From the IMG/VR virus record IMGVR_UViG_3300012009_000091, positions 62,001-126,000 of that record: 64,000 bases of DNA. The stretch is one strand, 5' to 3'. Made by a program: the position numbers and the translations under genes. This document shows, in pieces, positions 41,213 through 48,710 of the stretch. The notes beneath the pieces are model-generated. The model ran no database searches and was not told the origin of the DNA. It saw only the letters and a program-made list of their open reading frames with translations. The DNA comes from a virus. Positions within the stretch are counted from its first letter, which is position 1. Every line of letters begins with the position of its first letter.

Positions 41213-41547
41213 AGAGTAAGATTCGAGAATTCGATGGGATTCCTGGGTCACCGGAACCCGGTAGACCATTTATGTTCAAAACCTCGTGCCTATACGCCAG
41301 AGGGAAAGACATTCTCGATATGCGCGACCATCCAAAGTGCCAAAGAGTTACATATAAAACGTTCCGAAAACATTGTTCACACGTTCTGAAGTGGGCAGAA
41401 TTGATGGGGTATGACCGCAAGATTCCGCTCTCTCGAGAGGAAAATGCGGTGTTTTATAAATCGTTCTATTGTGGCCGGCCCTGCTACTACATAGAACATT
41501 CAAGGATAGAGTTCATATGGGTCAAAAAGCGCGCGTTGTTAAGATGA
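41197..41547 (+). CDS. Small basic protein, function unknown
   Basis: A 116-residue basic protein, ATG 41197 after GGGAGGGGGA. It contains several Cys and aromatic residues (FYKSFYCGRPCYYIEHSR). No family recognised. Ends the operon before a terminator-like hairpin. Confidence 0.46.
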   Translation: MYKDMKSKIREFDGIPGSPEPGRPFMFKTSCLYARGKDILDMRDHPKCQRVTYKTFRKHCSHVLKWAELMGYDRKIPLSREENAVFYKSFYCGRPCYYIEHSRIEFIWVKKRALLR

Positions 41548-41551
41548 CCAT

Positions 41552-41573
41552 GCCAACGGGTCTTGACGTTGGC
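41552..41573 (+). terminator. Terminator-like hairpin
   Basis: GCCAACG (41552-41558) pairs with CGTTGGC (41567-41573), loop of eight, right after the stop at 41547. Confidence 0.55.
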
Positions 41574-41621
41574 TAAACTAAAAGGAGGTCGTACAGCGAA
41601 AGACTGGTCTATACTCGTGAT

Positions 41622-41700
41622 GAGATGAGTACAGATTCTCCCATCAAGACTCATCTCCCTGTAAGTACGTGCCCGTTTCCCTCAGCCGTTACGGGCACGT
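41622..41700 (+). ncRNA. Candidate small RNA 3 (two strong hairpins)
   Basis: In a 182-base gap without a gene. TATACT at 41610-41615 could be a -10. Then GAGATGAGT (41622-41630) pairs with ACTCATCTC (41649-41657), and ACGTGCCCGT (41667-41676) pairs with ACGGGCACGT (41691-41700). Start and stop signals are less clear than for the two RNAs at 28.8-29.1 kb; the second hairpin may simply be a terminator. Confidence 0.35.
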
Positions 41701-41729
41701 GCTCATCCACACCTAGCTATAAATAGACA

Positions 41730-42020
41730 ATGAACGACAAAGACTTAGAAGAGATTGCCGAGTGGTCTTGCGTCGGCGTCGAGACCGCTACGCATGTTTT
41801 GAACCAGCAACAGCAAATGACATACACCACCTATGAGATCCCGGTTTATACAGGGAGACGGGCACGCAGGGGCCTGACGCGTATGTGGGGGCTACCTAAT
41901 GCATGTCCCCGGCTCGGAGAGCCGTTATTTGGGCGGAGTAGAGTCGTCTTCGTAGACGACGATCAAGATGGTCAGCCTATGGCCTATTGGGTGCCGGAAA
42001 ACACAAAGGAGAAGACATGA
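41730..42020 (+). CDS. Small accessory protein, function unknown
   Basis: A 96-residue protein (MNDKDLEEIAEWSC). TATAAA lies at 41716, close to the start, and no clear ribosome site is seen. Basic middle with Gly/Arg, acidic end. Overlaps the next gene by four bases. Confidence 0.42.
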   Translation: MNDKDLEEIAEWSCVGVETATHVLNQQQQMTYTTYEIPVYTGRRARRGLTRMWGLPNACPRLGEPLFGRSRVVFVDDDQDGQPMAYWVPENTKEKT

Positions 42021-42619
42021 ATAGAAATGACGAACTGTTCCCCACACCACGTGAATTGTTATTAATCGCGGACACCAGCTGCTGGGGCCTAGAACGCTTA
42101 TGTCGTAATCTCGGATGTTCGGCGGACGAAGAATCCAGTTGGATACAAATTGTTCGGCTGGGTGTGAATTTCAGCACAATCCAATTAAGCAAATGGTACG
42201 AATGGTTGAGGTTCGTGAATAACCGTGCATTTCGGCGGCCGATGTCGGAGGAAGATCGTCAACTCGTCCGTACTGCGCATCCGAAAGGAGAAGACGCGTG
42301 TCTGGCTCACGCGCAGGTGCGTGACTGGCCGCAAGAATTCGTGGCCGTTAACCTGGAGATCCCAATCGATCTTCTGGTCGAGCTCGACTTTGAGGACTGG
42401 CATCAGCAAACATGGCACGACCGACTGGATGAGGTCGAGGGCCGTCCTGACCTGCTCACTCTCAGCGCTGCCTACCGTTTGCACACTGCAGACATGATCG
42501 ATAACAGTGCCCTACGCTATATCGAGAATTTGGTCTGGAGTATCTCGGGACCTGCTGAATGGCGACAGCGAGTGCGCCAACGCCAATTCTCGGAACTAGG
42601 CAAAGGAGACCAGCCATGA
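42017..42619 (+). CDS. Accessory protein before XRE regulator
   Basis: A 200-residue, mostly helical protein, ATG 42017 after AAGGAGAAG. It is Trp-rich (WYEWLRFVNNRAFRR, DWHQQTWHDRL). It is coupled to the XRE gene by a 4-base overlap, so a toxin-antitoxin or regulator-partner pairing is possible, but no toxin motif is seen. Confidence 0.45.
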   Translation: MNRNDELFPTPRELLLIADTSCWGLERLCRNLGCSADEESSWIQIVRLGVNFSTIQLSKWYEWLRFVNNRAFRRPMSEEDRQLVRTAHPKGEDACLAHAQVRDWPQEFVAVNLEIPIDLLVELDFEDWHQQTWHDRLDEVEGRPDLLTLSAAYRLHTADMIDNSALRYIENLVWSISGPAEWRQRVRQRQFSELGKGDQP

Positions 42620-43107
42620 TCCATAACGAGAACGAGTATCGTGAAGCGGTGCAGCGGCTTCACGAGGAGCAAGAGCGGCTCGCGGAACACCGCAAGCGCC
42701 TGGAGGAGACGGGTCTCGCTGCTGACGAAGTGAAGCGAGCGCTCGATCCGCTTCGTTCCTTCCACGAGCAGCTTTCCGAGGAAATAGAGAGCTACAAGCG
42801 CCTGAAGCGCGGAGAGATTGATGAACTCCTGAACCTCCACGGGCTCGGGACCGCGTTAGTGGCTCTACGTATTGCACTCGGGCTAACGCAACGCGAACTC
42901 GCCGAGCGCCTGGGTGTTCATGAGTCACAGGTATCGCGCAGTGAGCGCAATGAATACCGCGCGATCACTGTAGACCGCGCCAGCCGGATCCTCGATGCAC
43001 TCGGCGTCGAGTTACGGCTTGTGTTCGATCAACCAATTATCCGATTGACGCAACGCCAGCCGGATGATGCAACGCCATCCGAATGGGGGCAAAAGAGGAC
43101 TAGATGA
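42616..43107 (+). CDS. XRE-family helix-turn-helix regulator with N-terminal coiled coil
   Basis: A 163-residue protein. Residues 1-75 form a charged coiled coil; residues ~80-140 match the XRE/Cro-CI HTH: LGTALVALRIALGLTQRELAERLGV then ESQVSRSERNEYRAITVDRASRILDALGVEL. Such proteins repress phage or toxin operons. Its codons are visibly richer in G and C than its neighbours (GAGCGCCTGG, CGCAAGCGCC), which hints at separate acquisition. ATG 42616 follows GGAGACC. Confidence 0.68.
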   Translation: MIHNENEYREAVQRLHEEQERLAEHRKRLEETGLAADEVKRALDPLRSFHEQLSEEIESYKRLKRGEIDELLNLHGLGTALVALRIALGLTQRELAERLGVHESQVSRSERNEYRAITVDRASRILDALGVELRLVFDQPIIRLTQRQPDDATPSEWGQKRTR

Positions 43108-43562
43108 AAGGCAAAAAGTTCGCGAAAGACTGGATGGGGAAGATTGTTGAGGTCACTCGTACATTCAACTTCAACCCCAGAAGTGGATATTCCAACCCGC
43201 TTGAAACACTTCGAGGAGAACATTTCGGTTGGATCCATGTGCTCGATGAGCCGATCGTGGGCTGGGTAGTTGGTTACACGTACCGGCGCCAAGGGCACAC
43301 TACATTCTACCCCGAGGAAGGATATGAATGGCGAAGTAGAGGACGTTCTCAACTCGTTTACCTCGTGCGGCCTTGGCCGAGTGCAAAAACTATCGACGCT
43401 ATGCCGGATAGCGTGATGTTGACTGATCTTGAACCATACGCATGGTACTACATGACGGAGTACCAGCGGCAAGAGGCCAGGAAAGACATGGCGCGCACCA
43501 TGGAAGATCAGTGTAGAGACGGCCGGGGTCAATGGGCTTCGCTTGTAACAAAAAGGAAGTAA
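43104..43562 (+). CDS. Accessory protein of unknown function
   Basis: A 152-residue basic beta-rich protein starting MKGKKFAKDWMGKIVEVTRTF. It starts in the XRE stop codon. HVLDEPIVGWVVGYTYRRQG suggests a small barrel. No family recognised. Confidence 0.46.
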   Translation: MKGKKFAKDWMGKIVEVTRTFNFNPRSGYSNPLETLRGEHFGWIHVLDEPIVGWVVGYTYRRQGHTTFYPEEGYEWRSRGRSQLVYLVRPWPSAKTIDAMPDSVMLTDLEPYAWYYMTEYQRQEARKDMARTMEDQCRDGRGQWASLVTKRK

Positions 43563-43566
43563 GAAA

Positions 43567-43815
43567 ATGAAAGAAGGACCAGCAGTTCTCGGAGAACCAT
43601 GCCCAGAATGCATGGGAGATGATTGGATTATCACAGCGACAATGATCAGTTGCCGTGCTTGTGGATCAATGTGGGGACGGGTTAATGGACAGTGGATTGG
43701 TCCAGTTAGCCAAGATAAGATTGTGTACGCTCGTGAGCTAATAAGTAGACCTTACACAACCCTCGATCTGATTGTGTACGCACTTGGAAAAGAGAAGGCA
43801 GAAGATGGAGAATAA
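43567..43815 (+). CDS. Small zinc-ribbon protein
   Basis: An 82-residue protein with CPEC (about 12) and CRAC (about 29), a four-Cys ribbon, and a helical C-terminus. AAGTAAGAAA precedes the ATG. Function unknown. Confidence 0.5.
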   Translation: MKEGPAVLGEPCPECMGDDWIITATMISCRACGSMWGRVNGQWIGPVSQDKIVYARELISRPYTTLDLIVYALGKEKAEDGE

Positions 43816-44212
43816 ACAACGGCACAAGTGGACGGAACAAGAAGATGAAAGTCTCTTGGAAGTGATCGAGTCATTGCGCTCAGTCCAGGACCAATACCCG
43901 CACAAGAAAGATTTCTGGAACGGGGTAGCGGGGGGAATGGCGCATCTCTGCGGCCTCGTGGTCAGCGGGAATTCATGTCGCCATAGGTGGCGGAAGATCA
44001 AGCCCGTAGACAAGTGGGAAGAAGTGACCGAAATAGTAGATGCCCACGAGCTCATGTTGTCTGGAGACATTGAACATGATCTCAAACTGCTGGCCCAGCT
44101 GATCAACAATCATCTGATTGATCTTCGGTTAGAGTTGGAAGCGGTACGCGTCAAAGTCGACTGGCTGGCTAAAGAACTCGGATACCACGAACATCATGAA
44201 GGAACAACATGA
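43805..44212 (+). CDS. Myb/SANT-like DNA-binding domain protein
   Basis: A 135-residue protein. HKWTEQEDESLLEVIESLR, then WNGVAGGMAHLCGLVVSG and SCRHRWRKI, fit the three-helix Myb/SANT pattern with its spaced tryptophans. The C-terminal helices (NNHLIDLRLELEAVRVKVDW) recur in the next gene. ATG 43805 overlaps the previous gene. Likely binds DNA. Confidence 0.55.
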   Translation: MENKQRHKWTEQEDESLLEVIESLRSVQDQYPHKKDFWNGVAGGMAHLCGLVVSGNSCRHRWRKIKPVDKWEEVTEIVDAHELMLSGDIEHDLKLLAQLINNHLIDLRLELEAVRVKVDWLAKELGYHEHHEGTT

Positions 44213-44790
44213 GACATAATCCACTAGAACACTGTTGGGATGAGATGTGTGGGCCTGGAAGGGGGTGGACCTGGTCATGCAACTGTAACTGTCCTAGTTG
44301 TCGAAGCGCTGATGCCAGATCCTCAATCAGCAAAGAAGATGTTGAGCTCAATCGCGTTATGACGAAAGCCGCTGACATGGGTAAAGACCCGTTTGAAGCG
44401 GCTAAGACGTTCAAACAGTTAGTCCACGATCATTTGACGGATATTCGGATTCGGGCTGAGTTGGAAACGTTAGGTCTCGACGTCGACTGGATGGACAAAG
44501 ATCCGTTTGGAGTGGCTAAGAAGACCCAAACTTTGGATGAGGTAAACGAGCAACAAAGGGCGGGAAAGGAAGAGAGAAAAGAGAGAGCAGAAGACCTTGG
44601 GGCGGCAGCGCCAATCGAGTTTCAGACTCGCTCCTTTTTCGTAGATGAACATCATCTAGCTCAGACACTAGTAGCAAGTTTGAGCAGAAATCGTCTACTC
44701 AACATCATCAAGGCCATTGAAAACAAGGTTAATGATAATGGTTTCACGAAAGCAATTCGTGATTGGATAGCCTACGAATACAGGTATTAG
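44209..44790 (+). CDS. Accessory protein sharing a helix block with its neighbour
   Basis: A 193-residue protein with a Cys-rich N-terminus (CNCNCPSC), helices (KTFKQLVHDHLTDIRIRAEL, GLDVDWMDKD) resembling the C-terminus of 43805-44212, a Lys/Glu stretch and a C-terminal helix. It is the last gene before the ATATAAG promoter. Function unknown. Confidence 0.46.
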   Translation: MRHNPLEHCWDEMCGPGRGWTWSCNCNCPSCRSADARSSISKEDVELNRVMTKAADMGKDPFEAAKTFKQLVHDHLTDIRIRAELETLGLDVDWMDKDPFGVAKKTQTLDEVNEQQRAGKEERKERAEDLGAAAPIEFQTRSFFVDEHHLAQTLVASLSRNRLLNIIKAIENKVNDNGFTKAIRDWIAYEYRY

Positions 44791-44799
44791 TGAAAACTC

Positions 44800-44806
44800 A
44801 TATAAG
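44800..44806 (+). promoter_or_regulatory. ATATAAG variant of the GTATAAG motif
   Basis: The only copy with A rather than G at the first base. It lies 50 bases before the 59-residue gene that is coupled to csrA. Confidence 0.4.
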
Positions 44807-44855
44807 TTTGTGTAATCACTAGATTAAAACTACGGAGGAGAAAACGGAAAGGAAT

Positions 44856-45035
44856 ATGAGTGTTGTGACACCTGACAAAGAAATGGAACTCGATGAGGCC
44901 ATTGATCACGCCAAAGAGGCGGCACACCGACTAGCCAAAGAAGGCTGCGATGAATGTTCAAGAGAACACGCACAATTGGCCGAGTGGCTGGAAGAACTAC
45001 GTCGCCTCCGACAAGGACGAGAGGAGTGTGGATGA
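44856..45035 (+). CDS. Small helical protein coupled to csrA
   Basis: A 59-residue acidic helical protein, MSVVTPDKEMELDEAIDHAK, with a CDEC pair and a C-terminal coiled coil (LAEWLEELRRLRQG). GGAG and GGAAAGGA lie upstream. Its stop overlaps the csrA start (ATGA). Short, but the signals and coupling support it. Confidence 0.52.
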   Translation: MSVVTPDKEMELDEAIDHAKEAAHRLAKEGCDECSREHAQLAEWLEELRRLRQGREECG

Positions 45036-45256
45036 CTACATTGACGGTAACGCGGAAGGATCAAGAATGCGTCGTCTTGGTTCTTCCTTCTGGAAAGTAC
45101 ATCACTGTCCGCGTTTGTGCGCGGGTCAAAGGAGGAACACGGCTCGTTATTTCAGCGCCAGAAGATGTGCGAATTTGGCGTGAAGAAGTCCTCGTGAAAG
45201 CAACTGAACAACAGATGGAAGAATCATGCAAACTAATAGAAAACCCCAAGACCTAA
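45032..45256 (+). CDS. csrA: CsrA/RsmA-family RNA-binding translational regulator
   Basis: A 74-residue protein in the CsrA pattern: LTVTRKDQECVVLV at the start, KYITVRV strand, GGTRLVISAPEDV and IWREEV, including the Arg-Glu-Glu that lies at the RNA-binding face in known CsrA. The usual length is about 60; this one has a short tail and a four-residue insert (LPSGKY). CsrA dimers bind GGA in hairpin loops or leaders to block or stabilise mRNA. Here it could act on host or phage mRNA. It overlaps the next gene by 31 bases. Identification is by pattern, not alignment. Confidence 0.78.
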   Translation: MTTLTVTRKDQECVVLVLPSGKYITVRVCARVKGGTRLVISAPEDVRIWREEVLVKATEQQMEESCKLIENPKT

Positions 45257-45441
45257 AGCCGCTGATTGAAGAGCAGTTACAAGAACTTCTGGACTGGGCT
45301 GAGTCCACAGATAACTGGGAACTTGTGGAATTGTCCACGTTGGCCCTTCAGGAAAATGAATTGGCGCAAAATATCTGTGCCGTATTCGTACAAACGCTTC
45401 GAGAGCGCTTGGAAAAGGAGAACATAGACGGTGAAGACTAA
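45226..45441 (+). CDS. Small acidic helical protein
   Basis: A 71-residue protein, MQTNRKPQDLKPLIEEQLQEL, helical and acidic. ATG 45226 has GGAAG upstream inside csrA. Size and composition resemble 39270-39464. Function unknown. Confidence 0.46.
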   Translation: MQTNRKPQDLKPLIEEQLQELLDWAESTDNWELVELSTLALQENELAQNICAVFVQTLRERLEKENIDGED

Positions 45442-45655
45442 GCTGTACATCCCCATTGAGTGTGGAATCAAAACCTGCGCTACGATGGAGGGCAAGATGT
45501 GCAAATACGTGCGCGTGAGGCGTCTCGGTACCGTATGGTATTGTGAGCTCTTCCCCAAAGGTGATCTGAAAACCACGGAGATCGAAGATCGGGGGTGGCT
45601 GTTACGCCATCCTCGGTGTATACAACAAGAACAGGAGGAAGAACGTGACATGTAA
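45431..45655 (+). CDS. Small Cys-containing basic protein
   Basis: A 74-residue protein starting at GTG 45431, with cysteines at about 11, 16, 24 and 38 (ECGIKTC, MCKYV, WYCELF), a possible metal site. AAGGAGAAC lies ten bases upstream. Function unknown. Confidence 0.45.
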   Translation: MKTKLYIPIECGIKTCATMEGKMCKYVRVRRLGTVWYCELFPKGDLKTTEIEDRGWLLRHPRCIQQEQEEERDM

Positions 45656-45878
45656 GCACACTCTATACGAGAGATCCAAGGACATGCCGTTCATGTACTG
45701 TGTGGCCGGCGAGAATTGTGACCCCGCTAGTCATGGTGGGTACAGCGTACGTTACACGTGTACAAAATGCGGTGCGACTCGCCTAGTCAACATCAACCAG
45801 ACGTACATCGAAAAGTCCCCATGGGAACGGCCTTGTCAAGAAGGGGACAACGATAACTCACTCGGCCGTAGAAGCTAG
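45645..45878 (+). CDS. Small Cys-rich zinc-like protein
   Basis: A 77-residue protein from GTG 45645 behind AGGAGGAAG. Cysteines lie at about 3, 19, 25 and 39/42 (MTCKH, MYCVAGENC, YTCTKCGATR). A zinc ribbon is likely. Function unknown. Confidence 0.46.
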   Translation: MTCKHTLYERSKDMPFMYCVAGENCDPASHGGYSVRYTCTKCGATRLVNINQTYIEKSPWERPCQEGDNDNSLGRRS

Positions 45879-45892
45879 GAGGTCTACAATCG

Positions 45893-46858
45893 TTGATTGA
45901 TGTTTATGGACCCGGTGTCCGCGAGTTAGCACGAAAAATCTGGCCATATGATAGGTCCGACGCCTTTGACTATGAACACATTATCTGGGCAGCTGCATTG
46001 GTTTGTCGTGGACAGAACTGGATCATTATCTCGTTGAGGAACGGCTTCTTCGGTCCTCCACGAGATGTCCAGGATGTGTCGGATGCCCTCGGCCTGAGCC
46101 CTGAACATCTTCGAGCTGTTGAACACCAGCTGTATCATACGCTAAGAGTCTTCCTCGATGGGGACCCGAAACCGGGAGATCGGCCTGAGCCGATCAACCT
46201 CATCGAGGAAGACCGACATCGGTTAATGCGGAACAAGGATCTCCTTGCATGGCTGCAGATTGGAGAGAGCATCAAGGACCACTTTTTAGATCTAGGTATG
46301 CCTCACATTCGATTACCCAATCGACGGCGATGGATTCGCTATCGAAAAGTCGATGTAGAGCGCTGGCTTGCGAGATATAAAAAGCCTCGCCCTAAGCCAC
46401 GGGCGAAAGGAGTGTTTGTGAGATTCACCGTACTGAAACCGCACTACAGAACGCAGCCCTGTAGATTCTGTGCAGAGATCAAAGAGCGTGGAGGAGATCT
46501 TCCATGCATACCTTTGTGCGATGGAACAGAGCAAGAGCAAATTGAACCGTATGTCAATTTCGCCTATGTGAATGCGTGTGATATTTTGGATATGATCGAG
46601 GAGTCGTACGACCATAACATCTATGGGCATTGGCCCTTGGACAAACTCCCCATAATTCGCCGCAAGATCATTCACGCCATCAATGTGCCCGCAAATAGAG
46701 CACCCTATCTACGTGATCCCCATGTTGAAACCGGGGCTTCGGGAACGAAGTCGGTTATTGTCGGAACTTCCGAGGAAGCTGTTCTTCGACGGTTGTGGGA
46801 TCTTTTGTCACTGGTGGACTGGGCTCAAGAGCATGGACGTGACCTTTACTATGGATAG
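45893..46858 (+). CDS. Regulator with sigma-70 region-4-like and excisionase-like HTH domains
   Basis: A 321-residue protein starting at TTG 45893 behind AGGAGGT. Residues 42-88 closely follow the sigma-70 region 4 pattern: NWIIISLRNGFFGPPRD then VQDVSDALGLSPEHLRAVEH, ending QLYHTLR. Residues ~113-161 match the excisionase wing-helix (LLAWLQIGESIKD, RWIRYRKVDVERWLARY). A Cys cluster (CRFC ... CIPLC) follows. It could be a phage transcription factor, perhaps for the GTATAAG motif; no sigma region 2 is seen, so it would need other parts. Resemblance is by eye. Confidence 0.52.
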   Translation: MIDVYGPGVRELARKIWPYDRSDAFDYEHIIWAAALVCRGQNWIIISLRNGFFGPPRDVQDVSDALGLSPEHLRAVEHQLYHTLRVFLDGDPKPGDRPEPINLIEEDRHRLMRNKDLLAWLQIGESIKDHFLDLGMPHIRLPNRRRWIRYRKVDVERWLARYKKPRPKPRAKGVFVRFTVLKPHYRTQPCRFCAEIKERGGDLPCIPLCDGTEQEQIEPYVNFAYVNACDILDMIEESYDHNIYGHWPLDKLPIIRRKIIHAINVPANRAPYLRDPHVETGASGTKSVIVGTSEEAVLRRLWDLLSLVDWAQEHGRDLYYG

Positions 46859-47186
46859 AGAGATGAAAGAACAACTACAAAAAGCATTTCCAGCCGCTCA
46901 ATTTGAGTCGGATGGAGAAGACGGGCTGGTATTGGTAGTCGATCAGATCCGACTGCGAGTCCAACGTGATTCAACAGACGGATTCTACACGGTAGACATA
47001 TTCCTCAATGCTGTAGCTGGTCAACAGCCTTTTCGGCTGTCCACTACGCGACCCGGAGAGCTCATAGAAGCTGTGCATTGTGCTCTGGCGTCGATACTGA
47101 GTTGGAACAGTCAGATCTGTACAATGTGTACGACGCTGCACAGCATTCTGTGTCCGGATCTTTATATGGACCCCGCTGATCGCTAA
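46851..47186 (+). CDS. Small accessory protein, function unknown
   Basis: A 111-residue protein. The frame is open from 46683, but ATG 46851 overlaps the upstream stop and ATG 46863 is close. Sequence (KEQLQKAFPAAQFES) is mixed alpha/beta with a C-terminal Cys-rich end (ICTMCTTLHSILCPDL). Ends before a terminator. Confidence 0.45.
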   Translation: MDREMKEQLQKAFPAAQFESDGEDGLVLVVDQIRLRVQRDSTDGFYTVDIFLNAVAGQQPFRLSTTRPGELIEAVHCALASILSWNSQICTMCTTLHSILCPDLYMDPADR

Positions 47187-47191
47187 GACAC

Positions 47192-47219
47192 GAAGACGGG
47201 AGGCCGCGCTCTCGTCTTC
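47192..47219 (+). terminator. Terminator-like hairpin
   Basis: GAAGACGGGAG (47192-47202) pairs with CTCTCGTCTTC (47209-47219) with one G-U pair, loop GCCGCG. A GTATAAG promoter follows four bases later. Confidence 0.65.
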
Positions 47220-47222
47220 TTA

Positions 47223-47229
47223 GTATAAG
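47223..47229 (+). promoter_or_regulatory. GTATAAG promoter-like motif
   Basis: Rightward GTATAAG 81 bases before the deoxynucleoside kinase, right after a terminator-like hairpin. A CCTC-GAGG hairpin lies in the leader at 47275-47285. Confidence 0.6.
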
Positions 47230-47309
47230 GTCGCACGTTGTTCAGTCGTGTAAACCGCGATATACTCTCGCCATCCTCGTAGAGGGTCAAATTCATTTCG
47301 GAGGAATTC

Positions 47310-48023
47310 ATGTCGTATAGTGTTACGATCGTTGAAGGGATCATCGGCGTTGGAAAGAGTACTGTCAGCCAAGAGCTGGGCAAAGCGCTCGAAAAGATCT
47401 CGGAGAAACCGTCTTTGGTTCTTATGGAACCTGACGAGAAAGACAATGCCAATCCCTACTTGGTCGATTTTTACAAGAACCCCGCTCGATGGGCATTTAC
47501 CATGCAAATCCACCTCCTGAGTCGAAGATACCAGATGCATGAACGAGCCCAATGGGCCTGTCTAGACGAAGCTGGCCATGTCGTCTTGGATCGTTCATAC
47601 TTTGGAGATACTGCTTTCGCTCGTCTTCAGATCAAGAATGGAGATATGGAAGAACGCGAGTTCGAGACCTACACCAAGCTGTACCACAATATGCAGGCGC
47701 ATGTTCTGAAGCCTACTGTCTGTCTTCGGTTGTTGGTGAGTCCAGAGACTGCCATCGAACGCATTAATCGGCGTCTTTTTGAACGCGAGGGACGACAATG
47801 TGAGTCCGGTATTACGATTCAGTATCTTCAAGATCTCGACGATGAGATCACCCACATGGCCAATGTTCTGCGTCAACAGGGTGTGCTGATCCTAGACGTC
47901 CCCTGGGATGTGGAGCGGGACAACGCCGATGCACGCGAGAAAGCCGTTCAGAGTCTTGCCCGACGTATCCACAGTTACCGGCCCGTTGATCCTTTTCTCG
48001 ATCTTCACCGGAAAACCGTATGA
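47310..48023 (+). CDS. Deoxynucleoside kinase-family enzyme
   Basis: A 237-residue protein with the P-loop EGIIGVGKST (9-18), LLSRRYQMHERAQ, the DRSYFGDTAFARL motif (Asp-Arg-Ser) and ERINRRLFEREGR in a lid-like position. This is the deoxynucleoside kinase pattern, which phosphorylates deoxynucleosides for DNA synthesis using ATP. Neighbour HD nucleotidase overlaps by 4 bases, so the pair may balance dNMP pools. GGAGGAATTC precedes the ATG. Confidence 0.78.
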   Translation: MSYSVTIVEGIIGVGKSTVSQELGKALEKISEKPSLVLMEPDEKDNANPYLVDFYKNPARWAFTMQIHLLSRRYQMHERAQWACLDEAGHVVLDRSYFGDTAFARLQIKNGDMEEREFETYTKLYHNMQAHVLKPTVCLRLLVSPETAIERINRRLFEREGRQCESGITIQYLQDLDDEITHMANVLRQQGVLILDVPWDVERDNADAREKAVQSLARRIHSYRPVDPFLDLHRKTV

Positions 48024-48562
48024 GCAAAACGCATTCATTTACCGGGAGGGAGATTCGATTTGACCACCCCGAACAGATTGATGTTTGCATTGAAGACATT
48101 GCCCACTCCCTGTCGTTGATCTGCCGGTTCAATGGCCATTGCCACGAGTTCTATTCTGTAGCGCAACATTCTGTATTCGTCAGTTCTCTACTTGATGATG
48201 AGCATGCGCTACCTGGCTTGATGCACGATGCTGCAGAGGCGTATATCGGGGACATCATTGTCCCTGTTCGAGAGACATTTGGCGCTCATCGAATCGATCA
48301 AGTGGAACAGGCGATAGCCTGGAGAATCCAGGAAGTGTTAGAGATTTCTGATTGGACCAATAATCCCGTTGTCTACGCCGCAGATAAGCAGATGTTGGCC
48401 ATTGAGGTGCAATCGTTGATGCACTCTAACGCGTTGAATTGGCCAGATGTACGTAATGCTCGAGTAGATCCAACACGTCAATGCCGGTCCTGGCATCCAA
48501 CTCATGCTGAGCATCAATTTTTGATCAGGTACAAGCATTTGAAGTCAATCACAAGAGTATAG
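48020..48562 (+). CDS. HD-domain phosphohydrolase (YfbR/dNMP nucleotidase-like)
   Basis: A 180-residue protein. SVAQHSVFVSSLL (His50), GLMHDAAEAYIGDI (His69, Asp70) and a later YAADKQMLAIE (Asp) form the HD metal site. This form is typical of 5-prime-deoxynucleotidases that act on dNMP. Paired with the deoxynucleoside kinase upstream. Ends near a 148-base gap with no gene; the gap holds a weak hairpin (CGAGGTC/GATCTCG near 48615). Confidence 0.72.
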   Translation: MSKTHSFTGREIRFDHPEQIDVCIEDIAHSLSLICRFNGHCHEFYSVAQHSVFVSSLLDDEHALPGLMHDAAEAYIGDIIVPVRETFGAHRIDQVEQAIAWRIQEVLEISDWTNNPVVYAADKQMLAIEVQSLMHSNALNWPDVRNARVDPTRQCRSWHPTHAEHQFLIRYKHLKSITRV

Positions 48563-48710
48563 AGCAGTCTATGTTTATGCAGACGTGCCCAGTGCATAAC
48601 TAGTTCTGAGAGCGAGGTCTGTTCCACGGATCTCGTCTTAGCGTCTGTTGCAGATGTCATTGAAGCCAGTGTACACTTTCGCTGAGTAGTTGTGGGACGC
48701 GGAGAATCAC

